A model generated the notes under the pieces. It was not told the DNA's origin and did no database searches. It was given only the letters and a program-made list of their open reading frames with translations. 64,000 nucleotides of DNA from Alistipes timonensis JC136. GTDB taxonomy: Bacteria; Bacteroidota; Bacteroidia; Bacteroidales; Rikenellaceae. Of this stretch, positions 35,973 to 46,159 are shown in pieces; position 1 is the stretch's first letter, and every line of letters begins with the position of its first letter. Both the position numbers and the translations under genes were made by a program. The DNA lies in contig NZ_FNRI01000006.1 in assembly GCF_900107675.1 (NCBI RefSeq), positions 210,450 through 274,449 on the forward strand. The letters run 5' to 3'.

Positions 35973-38900
35973 ATGAAACCGACGACGCATCTGTATTTTC
36001 GTACTCTTCTGATTTTGTCGTGTTTGGCCTTCGGGGTCGCTTCGGCGCGGGCCGAACGGGTCATCGTGCCCGTGGAGGGAGGCCCGGTCGGGAACTCGAT
36101 CACCGCGCTGCTGCAGGACGACGACGGGTTCATGTGGGTGGGGACCATCTCCGGCCTGATGCGTTACGACATGTATTCCTACCGCTATTTCGGCGACAGC
36201 GACGGACTGCCCGTCTCGCGGACGATGATCCGCTGCCTGACCCGCGACGACAAAGGCCGGGTCTGGATCGGCACGGAGAACGGTGCCGTCGTTTACGATC
36301 CCGTGCAGGAACGGTTCCGGCGCATCGGAGGCCGCATTGCCGCCGTCCCGGTGAAGACCATCACCCGGACTTCGCGGGGGACGATGCTGCTCACCGTGGG
36401 CGAAGGCGTCGCCGTGGTCGACCCTTCGTCGCTGGAGTACCGCTTCATCGTCGGGGAAAATCTGAACAACATACTTGCGATCACGACCGATGCCGGGGGT
36501 GACATCTGGGGCTGGAGCCACGGGCAGCTGTCGCGTTTCGACTTTTCGGACGATCCGATGTCGCCCCGCATCGACAGCTGGCCTTTCGCTTACCAAGTGC
36601 GGGCCATGGCGGTGGACTCCCGCGGAAGGCTGTGGTTCAACGACCGGCGGCGTCTGATGACGGTGCCGCTGCCGGCCGGAGGTGCGCAAATCCCCCCCCC
36701 GACCGTGGTGCGGGGAGGCGTAGATGTCCGTTCGATCCGTATTGACGGTGACGACGTGGTGGTCACGTCGTCTTACGACGGCATCCATCTGTTCCGCATC
36801 GCGGAGGACGGGAAGCCGGTCCCGGACGGCGTCATGTGGGTCGATCCCGAGTCGCCCAGCGAGGTCAGCAACAGCGTGCTGTGCATGGAGCGGGACCGGG
36901 ACGGCAATTACTGGTTCGGGACCGTCGACGGTATCTACGTGGGCTGCGAACGTCCCCGCGAGGTATTCCACAACATGTCCGCCGCCGATGCCGGAGGATT
37001 GATCCACAACGTCGTGTCGGATGTCTGCCCGGGTCCCGACGGTGCCGTCTGGGCGGCCACGTCGGGCGGACTGGACCGCATCCGGCGGGTGACGCCGGGG
37101 CGTTATGCCGTCGACCATTTCATGCCCCGTCTCCCTTCGGAGAGCGCCGAACCGGGCGACAGGAGGCTTCAATCGCTGGCTTTCGACAGCCGGGGAACGA
37201 TGTGGCTCGGCACGAAGCGGATGCTGCTGTTCTTCGACCCGCAGAGCCGCCGTTTCTTCGAACGCGGAGAGGTGACCGGACTGCTGGCCCGCTGCGGGGC
37301 GCTGTTCAGCAAGGAGCTGCGCTGCGACAGCCGCGGCAACGTCTGGATGGGCTTCATTTACGGCGGATTGTTCGTCTACGATGCCGCTGCGGAGCGTTGC
37401 CGGACGGTGCGGTTTGCCGGTACGGACCTCTATGATGCCAGTCCGCAGGCCGTGTTGGAGGATGGCGGCGGAAACATCTGGATCGGCACCAAATCCCGGG
37501 GGCTGTTGCGTTTCCGGCCCGACGAGGCCGTTCGGGAGGGCGACACGCTCCGCGTCGAACGTTACGATACCTATTTTTTACAGGATCGGGCGCTTGCCGG
37601 ATTCGTCAGCATCAATGCACTCTACGCCGCGGTCGACGGAACGGTCTATGCCGGAACGTCGCACGGGTTGTACCGTTACGATGCCGTCCTCGACCGGTTC
37701 GAGGCATGTCCGCTCAATGCCTTCGGCGAGGAGGTCTGGGTGCTCGACATCATCGCCGACACTGACGGCGCACTGTGGATTTCGACTATGCAGGGCGTTT
37801 ACCGTTATACGCCCGGGGCCGGGCAGGCGCCTTTCTACGAATTGTCGGGCGGCGCTTTCGCACGTCTCGATTACAACCTCGGAAGCTGTTTCGACGCCGA
37901 CGGAACGCTCTTTCTGGGCGGCATCAACGGCATCACTTATTTCGACCCGCGGCAGGTAGGGCGTCCGGACGAAGCGGCGAAAGTCTATGTTTCGGGCGTT
38001 TCGGTGCTCAACCGGGACATCGTGCCCGACGGCGTTCATCTGGAAGCCAGCATCAACCGCTCGCACCGGCTGACGCTCAATTACGACGACTACCAGCTTT
38101 CGCTCGACTTTACGACGCTGACATTCGCTCCCGAAAACCGCGAACGGTTCTATTACCGCATCGACGGGATGACGCCCGACTGGATTCCGCTCGGGGAGAC
38201 CAACCGGCTCTCGTTCTCCAACCTCGCGCGCGGGGAGTACATGCTGCGGGTCAAGGCGGCCGACGCTTCGGGGCTGCTGGGCGAAGGTTCCACCGATATT
38301 CTCATAACGGTGCTGCCGCCCTGGTGGCTGACGTGGTGGGCTTACTGCATCTACGGTGCGCTGGCGCTGCTGCTGGCGGCAGCCGTGGTATGGGTGATTC
38401 TGATCCGTTACCGTGCGGCGCAGCAGGTGCGTATGGTGCAGTACAAGCAGCAGTTGTTCATCAACCTGACACACGGACTGAAAACCCCGCTGACGATGAT
38501 GCAGGTTCCCCTGCAGCTGATGTCGGACGACCGCGAGCCGCTGAGCGACGAGGCCCGCCGGGGGCTGCTGGTCATGATAAGCGCCAACGTCAAGAAGCTG
38601 GCCAACACGGTCCGGCAACTCATGGAGTTCCGGAAGATCGACCAGAACCGGGTGTCGATGAACCTGGCGGAGGTCGATATCGTGGAGTACGTGCGCCGTA
38701 TCTGCGACTATTTCCGGGCGCTTTTCGAATCGAAGGGGCTGCAGCTCGTCTGCGACCTTCCCGGGGAGACGATCGTGATGACCTTCGACCCCGAGAAGAT
38801 CGAGCTCGCACTCTACAACCTTTTGCAGAACGCCTATACTTTCACGCATCCGGGCGGCGAGGTGAGTGTCTCCCTGCGCCGCAGCGGCCGGACGGTCTGC

Positions 38901-40022
38901 ATCGCCGTGCACGATACGGGTATCGGCATCCGCTCGGAGTACCTCGACAAGATCTTCCTTCGCTTCTGGCAGGTGCATGAGTCGGACACGATGCCGCCGC
39001 TGGGGGCCGGCATCGGGCTGGCTGTGGCCCGGGAGTTCGTCGAGATGCACAACGGCCGCATCGAGGTTGAGAGCCGTTACGGCGCCGGAAGCACCTTTAC
39101 CATCTGCCTGCCGCTGGAAGCCCGTTACAAGGCCGAGCAGTACTATATCCACAAGTCGGACCAGGCGGACGAGGAGCAGATTTTGCCGGTCTACACCAAG
39201 CAGTACGCCGAGTCGGATGTCTATGTCGAGAACGATCCCGGCATCGACGAGTCGAAGTCCAGCACGGTCTATGTCGTGGCCGGCGGCGGCGACATCACGG
39301 GGCTGGTGCGGATGGTGCTGTCGGATTACAACGTGCTGCATTACAACAATGTGGAAGATACGCTGCGGGCCGTGCGCGAGAGGCGTCCGCAGTTGATCCT
39401 GATCGACATCGTGGTCTACGACCGTGAAGAGGGGCTTGCGCTCTGTCGCAGGCTCAAAGGCTCGAAACAGACCGACGACATTCCCGTCGTGCTGCTCACG
39501 GCGGACGATACGCCCGAGGATGCGCGGATATTCTGCGAAGCGGGTGTGGATGCCTGGATGGAGAAGCCCTTCGACGTGGAGCTGTTCCGGGCCCGCGTCC
39601 GGCAGTTGGTGAGCCGTCATGTCGATCTGCAGCAGAAACTCAAAATCGGGCAGATACTCGGCAAGCACGAAGATATTGTCGTGGAATCCGCCGACGAGAA
39701 ATTCATGAGCCGTGTGACGGAGATCGTCGAGCAGAATATTCCCAATGAGGAGTTCTCGCTGGAAGTTTTCGCCCGCGAGATGCGCGTGTCGCGCTCGGTG
39801 CTGAACATGCGTATCCAGGGCATCGTGGGCAAGTCGCCGATGGAGCTGCTGCGCAACGCCCGCATGCAGCGTGCGGCGCAGTTGTTGGCGACCAACGCCT
39901 ACGACGTGGCGCAGGTGGGCTACATGGTCGGGTTCTCGGACCCGCGCTATTTTTCGACCAGTTTCAAAAAGCAGTTCGGGGTGAGCCCCCGGGCTTACAT
40001 GCAAAATCATCATAACGCCTGA
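35973..40022 (+). CDS. Hybrid two-component system regulator (HTCS)
   Basis: 1349 residues. Signal peptide, then a periplasmic two-propeller sensor with Reg_prop repeats (GNSITALLQDDDGFMWVGT, DDKGRVWIGTENG, DSRGNVWMGF, DGGGNIWIGTKS), a Y_Y_Y domain (NRERFYYRIDGMTPDWIPLG), a membrane segment (about 783-811), histidine kinase (INLTHGLKTPLT, His834), HATPase (LLQNAYTF, HDTGIGI), receiver (Asp1145, EKPFD lysine) and a C-terminal AraC-type DNA-binding domain (VAQVGYMVGFSDPRYF). HTCS proteins bind an oligosaccharide in the periplasm and activate their polysaccharide locus. The start at 35973 opens the signal peptide; longer upstream frames are antisense to a GH2 gene. The receiver acidic pocket looks degenerate. 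Confidence 0.95.
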   Translation: MKPTTHLYFRTLLILSCLAFGVASARAERVIVPVEGGPVGNSITALLQDDDGFMWVGTISGLMRYDMYSYRYFGDSDGLPVSRTMIRCLTRDDKGRVWIGTENGAVVYDPVQERFRRIGGRIAAVPVKTITRTSRGTMLLTVGEGVAVVDPSSLEYRFIVGENLNNILAITTDAGGDIWGWSHGQLSRFDFSDDPMSPRIDSWPFAYQVRAMAVDSRGRLWFNDRRRLMTVPLPAGGAQIPPPTVVRGGVDVRSIRIDGDDVVVTSSYDGIHLFRIAEDGKPVPDGVMWVDPESPSEVSNSVLCMERDRDGNYWFGTVDGIYVGCERPREVFHNMSAADAGGLIHNVVSDVCPGPDGAVWAATSGGLDRIRRVTPGRYAVDHFMPRLPSESAEPGDRRLQSLAFDSRGTMWLGTKRMLLFFDPQSRRFFERGEVTGLLARCGALFSKELRCDSRGNVWMGFIYGGLFVYDAAAERCRTVRFAGTDLYDASPQAVLEDGGGNIWIGTKSRGLLRFRPDEAVREGDTLRVERYDTYFLQDRALAGFVSINALYAAVDGTVYAGTSHGLYRYDAVLDRFEACPLNAFGEEVWVLDIIADTDGALWISTMQGVYRYTPGAGQAPFYELSGGAFARLDYNLGSCFDADGTLFLGGINGITYFDPRQVGRPDEAAKVYVSGVSVLNRDIVPDGVHLEASINRSHRLTLNYDDYQLSLDFTTLTFAPENRERFYYRIDGMTPDWIPLGETNRLSFSNLARGEYMLRVKAADASGLLGEGSTDILITVLPPWWLTWWAYCIYGALALLLAAAVVWVILIRYRAAQQVRMVQYKQQLFINLTHGLKTPLTMMQVPLQLMSDDREPLSDEARRGLLVMISANVKKLANTVRQLMEFRKIDQNRVSMNLAEVDIVEYVRRICDYFRALFESKGLQLVCDLPGETIVMTFDPEKIELALYNLLQNAYTFTHPGGEVSVSLRRSGRTVCIAVHDTGIGIRSEYLDKIFLRFWQVHESDTMPPLGAGIGLAVAREFVEMHNGRIEVESRYGAGSTFTICLPLEARYKAEQYYIHKSDQADEEQILPVYTKQYAESDVYVENDPGIDESKSSTVYVVAGGGDITGLVRMVLSDYNVLHYNNVEDTLRAVRERRPQLILIDIVVYDREEGLALCRRLKGSKQTDDIPVVLLTADDTPEDARIFCEAGVDAWMEKPFDVELFRARVRQLVSRHVDLQQKLKIGQILGKHEDIVVESADEKFMSRVTEIVEQNIPNEEFSLEVFAREMRVSRSVLNMRIQGIVGKSPMELLRNARMQRAAQLLATNAYDVAQVGYMVGFSDPRYFSTSFKKQFGVSPRAYMQNHHNA

Positions 40023-40062
40023 TCCCGGCGGATTTTCGACATATTAAGGTATCGGTTAAACA

Positions 40063-40090
40063 TTGATTTCGGGCTTCGGAGGTACTTTTG
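40063..40090 (+). promoter_or_regulatory. Promoter of the two-gene GH2 operon
   Basis: TTG (40063-40065), 17 nt, TACTTTTG (40083-40090), an exact -7 match, 24 bp before the ATG at 40114. It argues against the upstream in-frame ATG at 40063. Confidence 0.7.
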
Positions 40091-40113
40091 TACGACTCAG
40101 AATACGAACCCGA

Positions 40114-42483
40114 ATGAGAACTTTGCGAATATTGCTGTGTGTCCCGGCGCTGGTCCTGTGGATGACCTCCGCCGCCCAGCGTCAGGTCGAAGATGCCAAT
40201 GACGACTGGCTCTTTTCCTACAAAGAGGCGACAGCCAAACCCGTGAAGGGCATTCCGCCGCAGGCGCAGGTCGGTTATGACGATGCCGGCTGGAAGTCCG
40301 TGTCGGTGCCCCACACGTGGCAGACCTACGAAACGACGGGCGAACTGCATCCTTTCATCGCCTCGCCCCATGCCAAGGACAATCCCTACTGGTGGGACGG
40401 CAAGGGCTTTTACCGCAAGCATTTTACCCTGCGGCCCGGGATGCGCGGCCGCAAGCTCTTCATCGAGTTCGACGGCGTGATGAAGAACTGCCTGGCCTAT
40501 ATGAACGGCAAACTCATCGGCGAGCACCTGGGCGGTTACGGCTGTTTCTATTTCGAACTGACCGACTATGTCGACTGCGACGGGGACAATCTCTTCGTAC
40601 TGGAAGTTTCGAACCGGCAGACCGATCCCCAGCGGGTGCCTCCGATGGATGCCGGGTGCTGGAATTTCTACGGCGGCATTTACCGCAACGTGCGTCTGGT
40701 CGCCACGGACGACGTATTCATTCCGTTTCAGGGATCGTACAAACACGAAGGAGGCACGCACGTCACGACCGAAAATCTTTCCGACTCCGTTTCGCGGGTC
40801 CGGGTGCGCACGTGGGTGCGCAACGAACGCGCCGAGCGGCAGGCCGTGGAGCTCACCACCGCGATCGTCGATGGCGACGGACGGGTCGTGGCGGCAGCGA
40901 GCGCTCCGCAGGAGATCCGCCCGCAGGAGACGGCGCTTTACGACGAGGAGTTCGAGATCGCCGGTCCGAAACGCTGGTCGCCTGCTTCGCCCGATTTATA
41001 TAAGGTGGTTTCGACGGTGACGGCCGGCGGTAGGACCTGCGACCGTTACGAAACCGTGTTCGGCATCCGGACCTTCACGTGGAATCACGACGAGCGGCGG
41101 CTGTACGTCAACGGCCAACCCGTCAATATTCAGGGCTTCAACCGCCATCAGGAATATCCGTGGCTGGGCGACGCCATTCCCTATTTCATCCACCGCATGG
41201 ACCTGCTGGACATGAAGCGCAACCTGAACTGCACGGCGCTGCGTCCCGGTCAGTATTGTTCCGGCCCCGAGGTCTTTGCGCTGGCCGATTCGCTGGGGCT
41301 CATCACCTTTGCCGAACTTCCCAACGTCAAGAACCGTCCCTTCTCGCCCGAGGCGCAGTGGATGCAGACCGTCGAGATGGTCCGCCGCCTGCGGAACAGC
41401 CCTTCGGTCCTGCTCTTCGACATGGGCGACGAGACGGACCGGGCCGCCGACTCCCGCTGGGCTTACATGGAGTCCCCCGGACATTTCATCACCTGCCGCC
41501 ATTGCGAAGGCTCGGGCGGCCGGTTCGTCGACATCACACCCAGGGAACTGCGTATGTCGAAGATGCTCCGCTGCGCCGTGCGCGGCTGGTACGGCGACGA
41601 TGAGAAACCCCTGCGGCCCGATAACCAGCAATGGACCTCGAACGACGAGTTCCGCCATCAGATCGCGCTCCGGGGCAAGAAACCCGGCAGCGACGAGGAC
41701 CGTATCGACCAGCCCAACCTGATGGTCTGGCTCTACGAGGACCACGGCTGCGACCGTGAATACCGCAATGCCCCGCTGCTGCACTACAATCCGAAAGGGT
41801 GGGTCGACAGCTACCGCGTGCCTAAATATGCCTATTACCTCTGGCAGGCGAACTATGCCGAAAAACCGATGGTCTTCGTGATGCCCCATTACTGGCGGCG
41901 GCAGTACATCGGGCAGCGGCGTCCGCTGGTCGTGGATTCCAACTGCGAGGAGGTGGAGCTGTTCGTCGGCGGAAAGAGCTGCGGCGTGCTCCGTCCGTCG
42001 GCGGAGAACCGCCGTTCGGTGACATTCGGCGATGTCGGGGTGCGCAATGCGCCGCTGCGCGTGGTGGGCCGCAACGGCGGCGTGCAGGTGGCGGAGTGCG
42101 TCGTGCCGATGGCGGGTCCCGCGGAGCGGCTGACGCTGATCTCGTCGCATGCGACGGTGGATGCCGCGCCCGGCGGAGTGTTCATCGTGACGGCCGACAT
42201 CGCGGACAAGGCCGGGAATCATATTTACGGAGCCCGCAATACCGTGCGCTGGGAGGTCGAAGGTCCCGCAACGCTGGTGGGGCCCGCGGAATACGTCTCG
42301 CAGTTCGGCGACGAAGCCGCCCGCATCGGATCGCTCTATATCGACATGCCCGTCTCGAACGTGGTCCGGCCGACCGGCGAGCCGGGCGAAATCCGCGTCC
42401 GGGTCTCGGCAGACGGACTTGCATCCGCCGAAACCGTTGTCCGGGCTGTCCCTTGTAAAACTAAGAAAAGCATTACCCGATAA
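40114..42483 (+). CDS. GH2-family beta-glycosidase
   Basis: 789 residues from the ATG that opens the signal peptide (MRTLRILLCVPALVLWMTSAAQ). Strongly similar along its length to the GH2 at 23695-26841: VPHTWQTYETTGELHPFIA, NPYWWDGKGFYRK, PPMDAGCWNFYGGIYRNV, IPFQGSYKHEGGTH and LNCTALRPGQY. It ends after the DUF4982/Big domains, without the C-terminal extension. The usual acid/base GNE reads MGDET here (Glu440 with Asp for Asn), while WLYEDHG (Glu542) keeps the Glu that is Ala in the paralogue. It is directly followed by the next GH2-type gene with no spacer. Confidence 0.88.
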   Translation: MRTLRILLCVPALVLWMTSAAQRQVEDANDDWLFSYKEATAKPVKGIPPQAQVGYDDAGWKSVSVPHTWQTYETTGELHPFIASPHAKDNPYWWDGKGFYRKHFTLRPGMRGRKLFIEFDGVMKNCLAYMNGKLIGEHLGGYGCFYFELTDYVDCDGDNLFVLEVSNRQTDPQRVPPMDAGCWNFYGGIYRNVRLVATDDVFIPFQGSYKHEGGTHVTTENLSDSVSRVRVRTWVRNERAERQAVELTTAIVDGDGRVVAAASAPQEIRPQETALYDEEFEIAGPKRWSPASPDLYKVVSTVTAGGRTCDRYETVFGIRTFTWNHDERRLYVNGQPVNIQGFNRHQEYPWLGDAIPYFIHRMDLLDMKRNLNCTALRPGQYCSGPEVFALADSLGLITFAELPNVKNRPFSPEAQWMQTVEMVRRLRNSPSVLLFDMGDETDRAADSRWAYMESPGHFITCRHCEGSGGRFVDITPRELRMSKMLRCAVRGWYGDDEKPLRPDNQQWTSNDEFRHQIALRGKKPGSDEDRIDQPNLMVWLYEDHGCDREYRNAPLLHYNPKGWVDSYRVPKYAYYLWQANYAEKPMVFVMPHYWRRQYIGQRRPLVVDSNCEEVELFVGGKSCGVLRPSAENRRSVTFGDVGVRNAPLRVVGRNGGVQVAECVVPMAGPAERLTLISSHATVDAAPGGVFIVTADIADKAGNHIYGARNTVRWEVEGPATLVGPAEYVSQFGDEAARIGSLYIDMPVSNVVRPTGEPGEIRVRVSADGLASAETVVRAVPCKTKKSITR

Positions 42484-45069
42484 ATGAAACGGAATTTATT
42501 CACCCTCCTCCTTGTTTTTGCGCTCGGCGCCGTGCAGGCGCAGACGAGCCGGACCCTTTCGCTCAACGGACGTTGGCAGGCAGCCGTCTCGGAAACGCAG
42601 CCCGACACCTATCCCTCGACCGTTCCCGTGCCGGGCGTGATGTCGCAGGCCGAGCCCGCACCGGGCATTGATTTCGACGCCACGCGGCTGAAAGACGACG
42701 TGGGTTATGACTATGTGTGGTACGCTACGGAGTTCGACCTTTCGAATCCGCACGACGGCTACGACAACGCCAATTATACGCACGCCCTGCTGCGCATCCG
42801 GGCCAAATACAACGCGCTGGTGATCCTGAACGGCGTGGAGATCGGTTACGACGCCCATTGCACCTATTCGCACGCCGAGTTCGACGTGACGCGGGCGCTC
42901 GATTTCAACGGTCCCAACAGGCTGGTGGTGCGCGTGGGAAGCTGGAATACGGCTTCGTTTCCCTCGAAGGACAATTCGTCGGAGTGGTGGCGCAACTCGC
43001 GGGCTCCGGGCATCTGCGACGATGTGACCCTCTGCCTGACCCACGACGTGACGGTCCGGCACCTGAAACTGCTGCCCGACGTAGCCGACAGCGTGGTGGT
43101 CTGCACGGCGCGCGTGGCCAACTTCGGCGACGGGCCCCGGAAAATGAAGGCCCGGGTGACGATCAACGACTGCCGGTATGATTTGGAGAACGGTTTCGAC
43201 GAAATTCCCGTCGTCTGCGAGGCCCGGCTGGGTTCGTTGTCGATCCCGGCGGACAGCGTGGCCGAATTTACCTTCCGGATTCCGACTCCGATGCTCGAGC
43301 CCTGGACGCCGGGCCGCGAGGGCGATCCGCAGCTCTATCAGTTCAACTTCATTCTTGCAGACGACCGTTCTGCGGATTGCCGGACCGAGACCTTCGGGTT
43401 CCGCGATATTCGTGTCGAGGGGCGGGATGTGCTGGTCAACGGTCGCAAAACGCTGTTCCGGGCCGAGAACATCGCCTTTCAGCGGGCCCTGAACCGCTGG
43501 GCGGGTGTGATGTTCGACGAAGCGTGGATACGCCGCTTCCTGCGTGCGGCGGTTGAGGATTACGGGTTCAACTACCTGCGCATTCACCTGGGCCACGCCT
43601 ATAATAAGTGGTATGACATCGCCGATGAAGTGGGGTTGATGATTCAGGACGAATGGCGCTTCATGCACGACGACGAGCCCGTGGGCGAAGACCTCGTGCA
43701 GACCGAAACGGAATTTCGCCGCTGGGTGGAGCAGAATGTCAACCATCCGTCGATCGTTGTCTGGGATCAGGAGAACGAAGGCAATGTGAAGCTCGAAGTG
43801 CTGAAGGCCGAATTGCGGCGGTATGATCCGACGCGGCTGTGGGGCGAGGACGATTTCGATGCCCGCCATATTTACGAATATTCCGAAACGATCGTCGATA
43901 CGCCGGTGCATCCGGTCAGCGACGCCAGGCCTTCGACCGTGCTGGAGTCCTGCCGCCTGTGGCTCAACGAGCGGGGCGATCTGGAACCGCGGGAGAACTT
44001 CAAAACCAGTCGCACGGCCAGCGGTTGGGGGCTCTATTTCTATACGCTGCCCGAGATCGAGCAGTTGCAGGCCGACATCCATGCTGACCTGGGGACCTTC
44101 TACCGTTCGCGCCGCGTGCAGGCGTGGGCGCCTTTCGCGCTGCTGAGCGGGGCGGTGAACGGACACAGTTATTATTTGGGGAATCTGGCCGACTCGCTGA
44201 CTCCCCAGCCCAACCTGCGGGTTCTTGCGCGGCTCAACGAGCCGGTCGGGAGCTCTGTCGAGATGAATCAGGCCCGGGAGTGGTACAAGGAGAAGATGCT
44301 CTACCGGCCCGGCGGAAGTTATGCGAAGACGGTTTGGGTCTGGAACGACACCGACTCTCCGCAGCGGGTGCGGCTCGAAGTCGCGGTGGCCGACGCCTCG
44401 GGGCGGGAACTTTCGGTGCGAGAGACCGCGGTCGAGGTTGCCGCGGGCGGTGCCGAAGCGGTCGTGATGACTTTCGTCATGCCCCGCAGGGAGGGCGTCT
44501 ATTGGCTGAAACCCCGCCTCGCTATGCCGGAAGGCCGTTGCGTCGAGGGGGTCGAACGCCGGCTGATGGTGGCCCGCAAGGCCGGTCCGCAGACCGGGAT
44601 GCAGGGCTTCGGCGGACACGGTGAGCCGTTCGAAGGCTGTCGGTCGGTGTTGGAAAATTTTGTCGGTCGGCAGTTGTCGCCGGAGGTGCAGGCGAAGATC
44701 GTGCGTGCGCTCGGCGGTGAACTGATCGACCGGGCCGAACTGCGACGGAAGGGTGGATTCCTCGTCCGGACGACCCGTTACCTGGGGCCCGGGCACATGC
44801 TGGTGACCTCGCGCACGTTCGATGCCGGGGGCGTGGAGCTGACTGCCGAGCAGAGCGAGGCGCTGACGTATGTGAAACTCCCGGAAAAAGTTCGGCAAAC
44901 GATAGCCCGGGTGGTCGGGATGATCCCTGTGGACGAATCGAAAATCATACGCCGCCGGCAGCATGACACGGATGTCTATACGGTCACGATGGTCGGCAAG
45001 GATGTTCGCTACACGATTTATATGACCCCTTCCGGAACGCTGATTAAATCCGAAGCCTCCGGGAAATGA
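42484..45069 (+). CDS. GH2-like glycosidase
   Basis: 861 residues with a signal peptide (MKRNLFTLLLVFALGAVQAQ). GH2-type layout: jelly-roll (LSLNGRWQAAVSE, YVWYATEFDL), Ig domain, barrel from VNGRKTLFRAENIAFQRALN, acid/base VVWDQENEG (Glu432), and a nucleophile candidate in STVLES. C-terminal beta domains follow, ending in an unusual 100-residue segment (VRQTIARVVGMIPVDESKI). It is only distantly similar to the other GH2 proteins here, so substrate is uncertain. The ATG follows directly on the upstream TAA, suggesting coupled translation. Confidence 0.8.
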   Translation: MKRNLFTLLLVFALGAVQAQTSRTLSLNGRWQAAVSETQPDTYPSTVPVPGVMSQAEPAPGIDFDATRLKDDVGYDYVWYATEFDLSNPHDGYDNANYTHALLRIRAKYNALVILNGVEIGYDAHCTYSHAEFDVTRALDFNGPNRLVVRVGSWNTASFPSKDNSSEWWRNSRAPGICDDVTLCLTHDVTVRHLKLLPDVADSVVVCTARVANFGDGPRKMKARVTINDCRYDLENGFDEIPVVCEARLGSLSIPADSVAEFTFRIPTPMLEPWTPGREGDPQLYQFNFILADDRSADCRTETFGFRDIRVEGRDVLVNGRKTLFRAENIAFQRALNRWAGVMFDEAWIRRFLRAAVEDYGFNYLRIHLGHAYNKWYDIADEVGLMIQDEWRFMHDDEPVGEDLVQTETEFRRWVEQNVNHPSIVVWDQENEGNVKLEVLKAELRRYDPTRLWGEDDFDARHIYEYSETIVDTPVHPVSDARPSTVLESCRLWLNERGDLEPRENFKTSRTASGWGLYFYTLPEIEQLQADIHADLGTFYRSRRVQAWAPFALLSGAVNGHSYYLGNLADSLTPQPNLRVLARLNEPVGSSVEMNQAREWYKEKMLYRPGGSYAKTVWVWNDTDSPQRVRLEVAVADASGRELSVRETAVEVAAGGAEAVVMTFVMPRREGVYWLKPRLAMPEGRCVEGVERRLMVARKAGPQTGMQGFGGHGEPFEGCRSVLENFVGRQLSPEVQAKIVRALGGELIDRAELRRKGGFLVRTTRYLGPGHMLVTSRTFDAGGVELTAEQSEALTYVKLPEKVRQTIARVVGMIPVDESKIIRRRQHDTDVYTVTMVGKDVRYTIYMTPSGTLIKSEASGK

Positions 45070-45104
45070 CCGGGACTTCGGATGGGCGAATGAAAAAAAA
45101 TTGT

Positions 45105-45112
45105 TATATTTG
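45105..45112 (+). promoter_or_regulatory. -7 promoter element of fabI
   Basis: TATATTTG, an exact TAnnTTTG match, lies 24 bp before the fabI ATG. A run of eight As precedes it and no good -33 TTG is seen. Confidence 0.6.
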
Positions 45113-45136
45113 CCCGAATTTTTAAACCAAATTACG

Positions 45137-45997
45137 ATGGCATACAATTTATTGAAAGGAAAGAAGGGACTTATTTTCGGAGCTCTGAACGAGCAATCCA
45201 TTGCCTGGAAGGTAGCGGAGCGCGCCGTGGAGGAGGGCGCCGAGATCGTCCTCACCAATACTGCCGTATCTATCCGCATGGGAACCATCTCGCAGCTGGC
45301 CGAGAAGTGCAACACGATCGTCGTCCCGGCCGACGCCACGAGCGTCGAGGACCTTGAAAACCTCATCGACAAGACGATGAAGCATTTCGGCGGCAAGTTC
45401 GACTTCATGCTTCACTCGATCGGCATGTCGCCCAACGTCCGCAAAGGCCGCACCTATGACGACCTGGATTACGATTTCCTCTCCAAGACGCTCGATATTT
45501 CGGCCATTTCGTTCCACAAGGCCATTCAGGTGGCCCGCAAGAAGGACGCCATCAACGACTGGGGGTCGATCGTGGCGCTTTCGTACATCGCGGCCCAGCG
45601 CACGCTCTATGGCTACAACGACATGGCCGACGCCAAGGCGCTGCTGGAGTCGATCGCCCGCAGTTTCGGCTACATCTACGGCCGTGAGAAGCATGTGCGT
45701 ATCAACACCGTGTCGCAGTCGCCGACGCCGACCACCGCGGGAAGCGGCGTGCTGGGGCTGGGCGACCTGATGTCGTTCGCCGACAACATGTCCCCGCTGG
45801 GCAACGCTTCGGCCGAGGACTGTGCGGACTATGTGCTGACGCTCTTCTCGGACCTCACGCGCAAGGTGACGATGCAGAATCTCTACCACGACGGCGGATT
45901 CTCGTCGATGGGTATGTCGCGCCGCGCGATGAAGACCTACGAGAAGGGCATGCGGTTCGAGGATGTGCACCAGAACCAATTCCCCTTCGGGGAATAG
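45137..45997 (+). CDS. fabI: Enoyl-[acyl-carrier-protein] reductase (FabI)
   Basis: 286 residues. Reduces trans-2-enoyl-ACP in the last step of each fatty-acid elongation cycle in the cytoplasm. The short-chain-dehydrogenase-like fold is clear: a nucleotide-binding start (GLIFGALNEQSIAW), SIGMSP, and the catalytic pattern Tyr150, Tyr160 and Lys167 (GYNDMADAK), equivalent to Tyr146, Tyr156 and Lys163 of the E. coli enzyme. An in-frame ATG at 45101 lies inside the promoter, so the 45137 start is preferred. A hairpin terminator follows at 46035-46082. Confidence 0.96.
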   Translation: MAYNLLKGKKGLIFGALNEQSIAWKVAERAVEEGAEIVLTNTAVSIRMGTISQLAEKCNTIVVPADATSVEDLENLIDKTMKHFGGKFDFMLHSIGMSPNVRKGRTYDDLDYDFLSKTLDISAISFHKAIQVARKKDAINDWGSIVALSYIAAQRTLYGYNDMADAKALLESIARSFGYIYGREKHVRINTVSQSPTPTTAGSGVLGLGDLMSFADNMSPLGNASAEDCADYVLTLFSDLTRKVTMQNLYHDGGFSSMGMSRRAMKTYEKGMRFEDVHQNQFPFGE

Positions 45998-46034
45998 TTT
46001 TCGATGATTGCGGCGCACCTGCCGCACATCCCTT

Positions 46035-46082
46035 GAACGGGGCGAATGGAATGTACGTGAGTACTATCCATCCGCCCCGTTC
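46035..46082 (+). terminator. Terminator between fabI and the convergent cyd operon
   Basis: A 10-bp GC stem (GAACGGGGCG with its complement) plus a 5-bp extension beyond one mismatch, loop of 16 nt, followed by TTTA. It sits 38 bp after the fabI stop in a convergent intergenic region and may serve both directions. The remaining 77 bp up to cydB hold nothing I recognise. Confidence 0.7.
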
Positions 46083-46159
46083 TTTACGATGCACGACATC
46101 TGCACCGCACTGATCAAAAGCCGGTTGGCGTCCCGCTTCGTTTAAGCGCAAACTCGTGG

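Noticed and set aside
35826..37172. Upstream extension of the GH2 frame (to 37172) on the minus strand
   Set aside because: It crosses both promoters of the divergent region and is antisense to the hybrid regulator. A good signal peptide starts at 35825.
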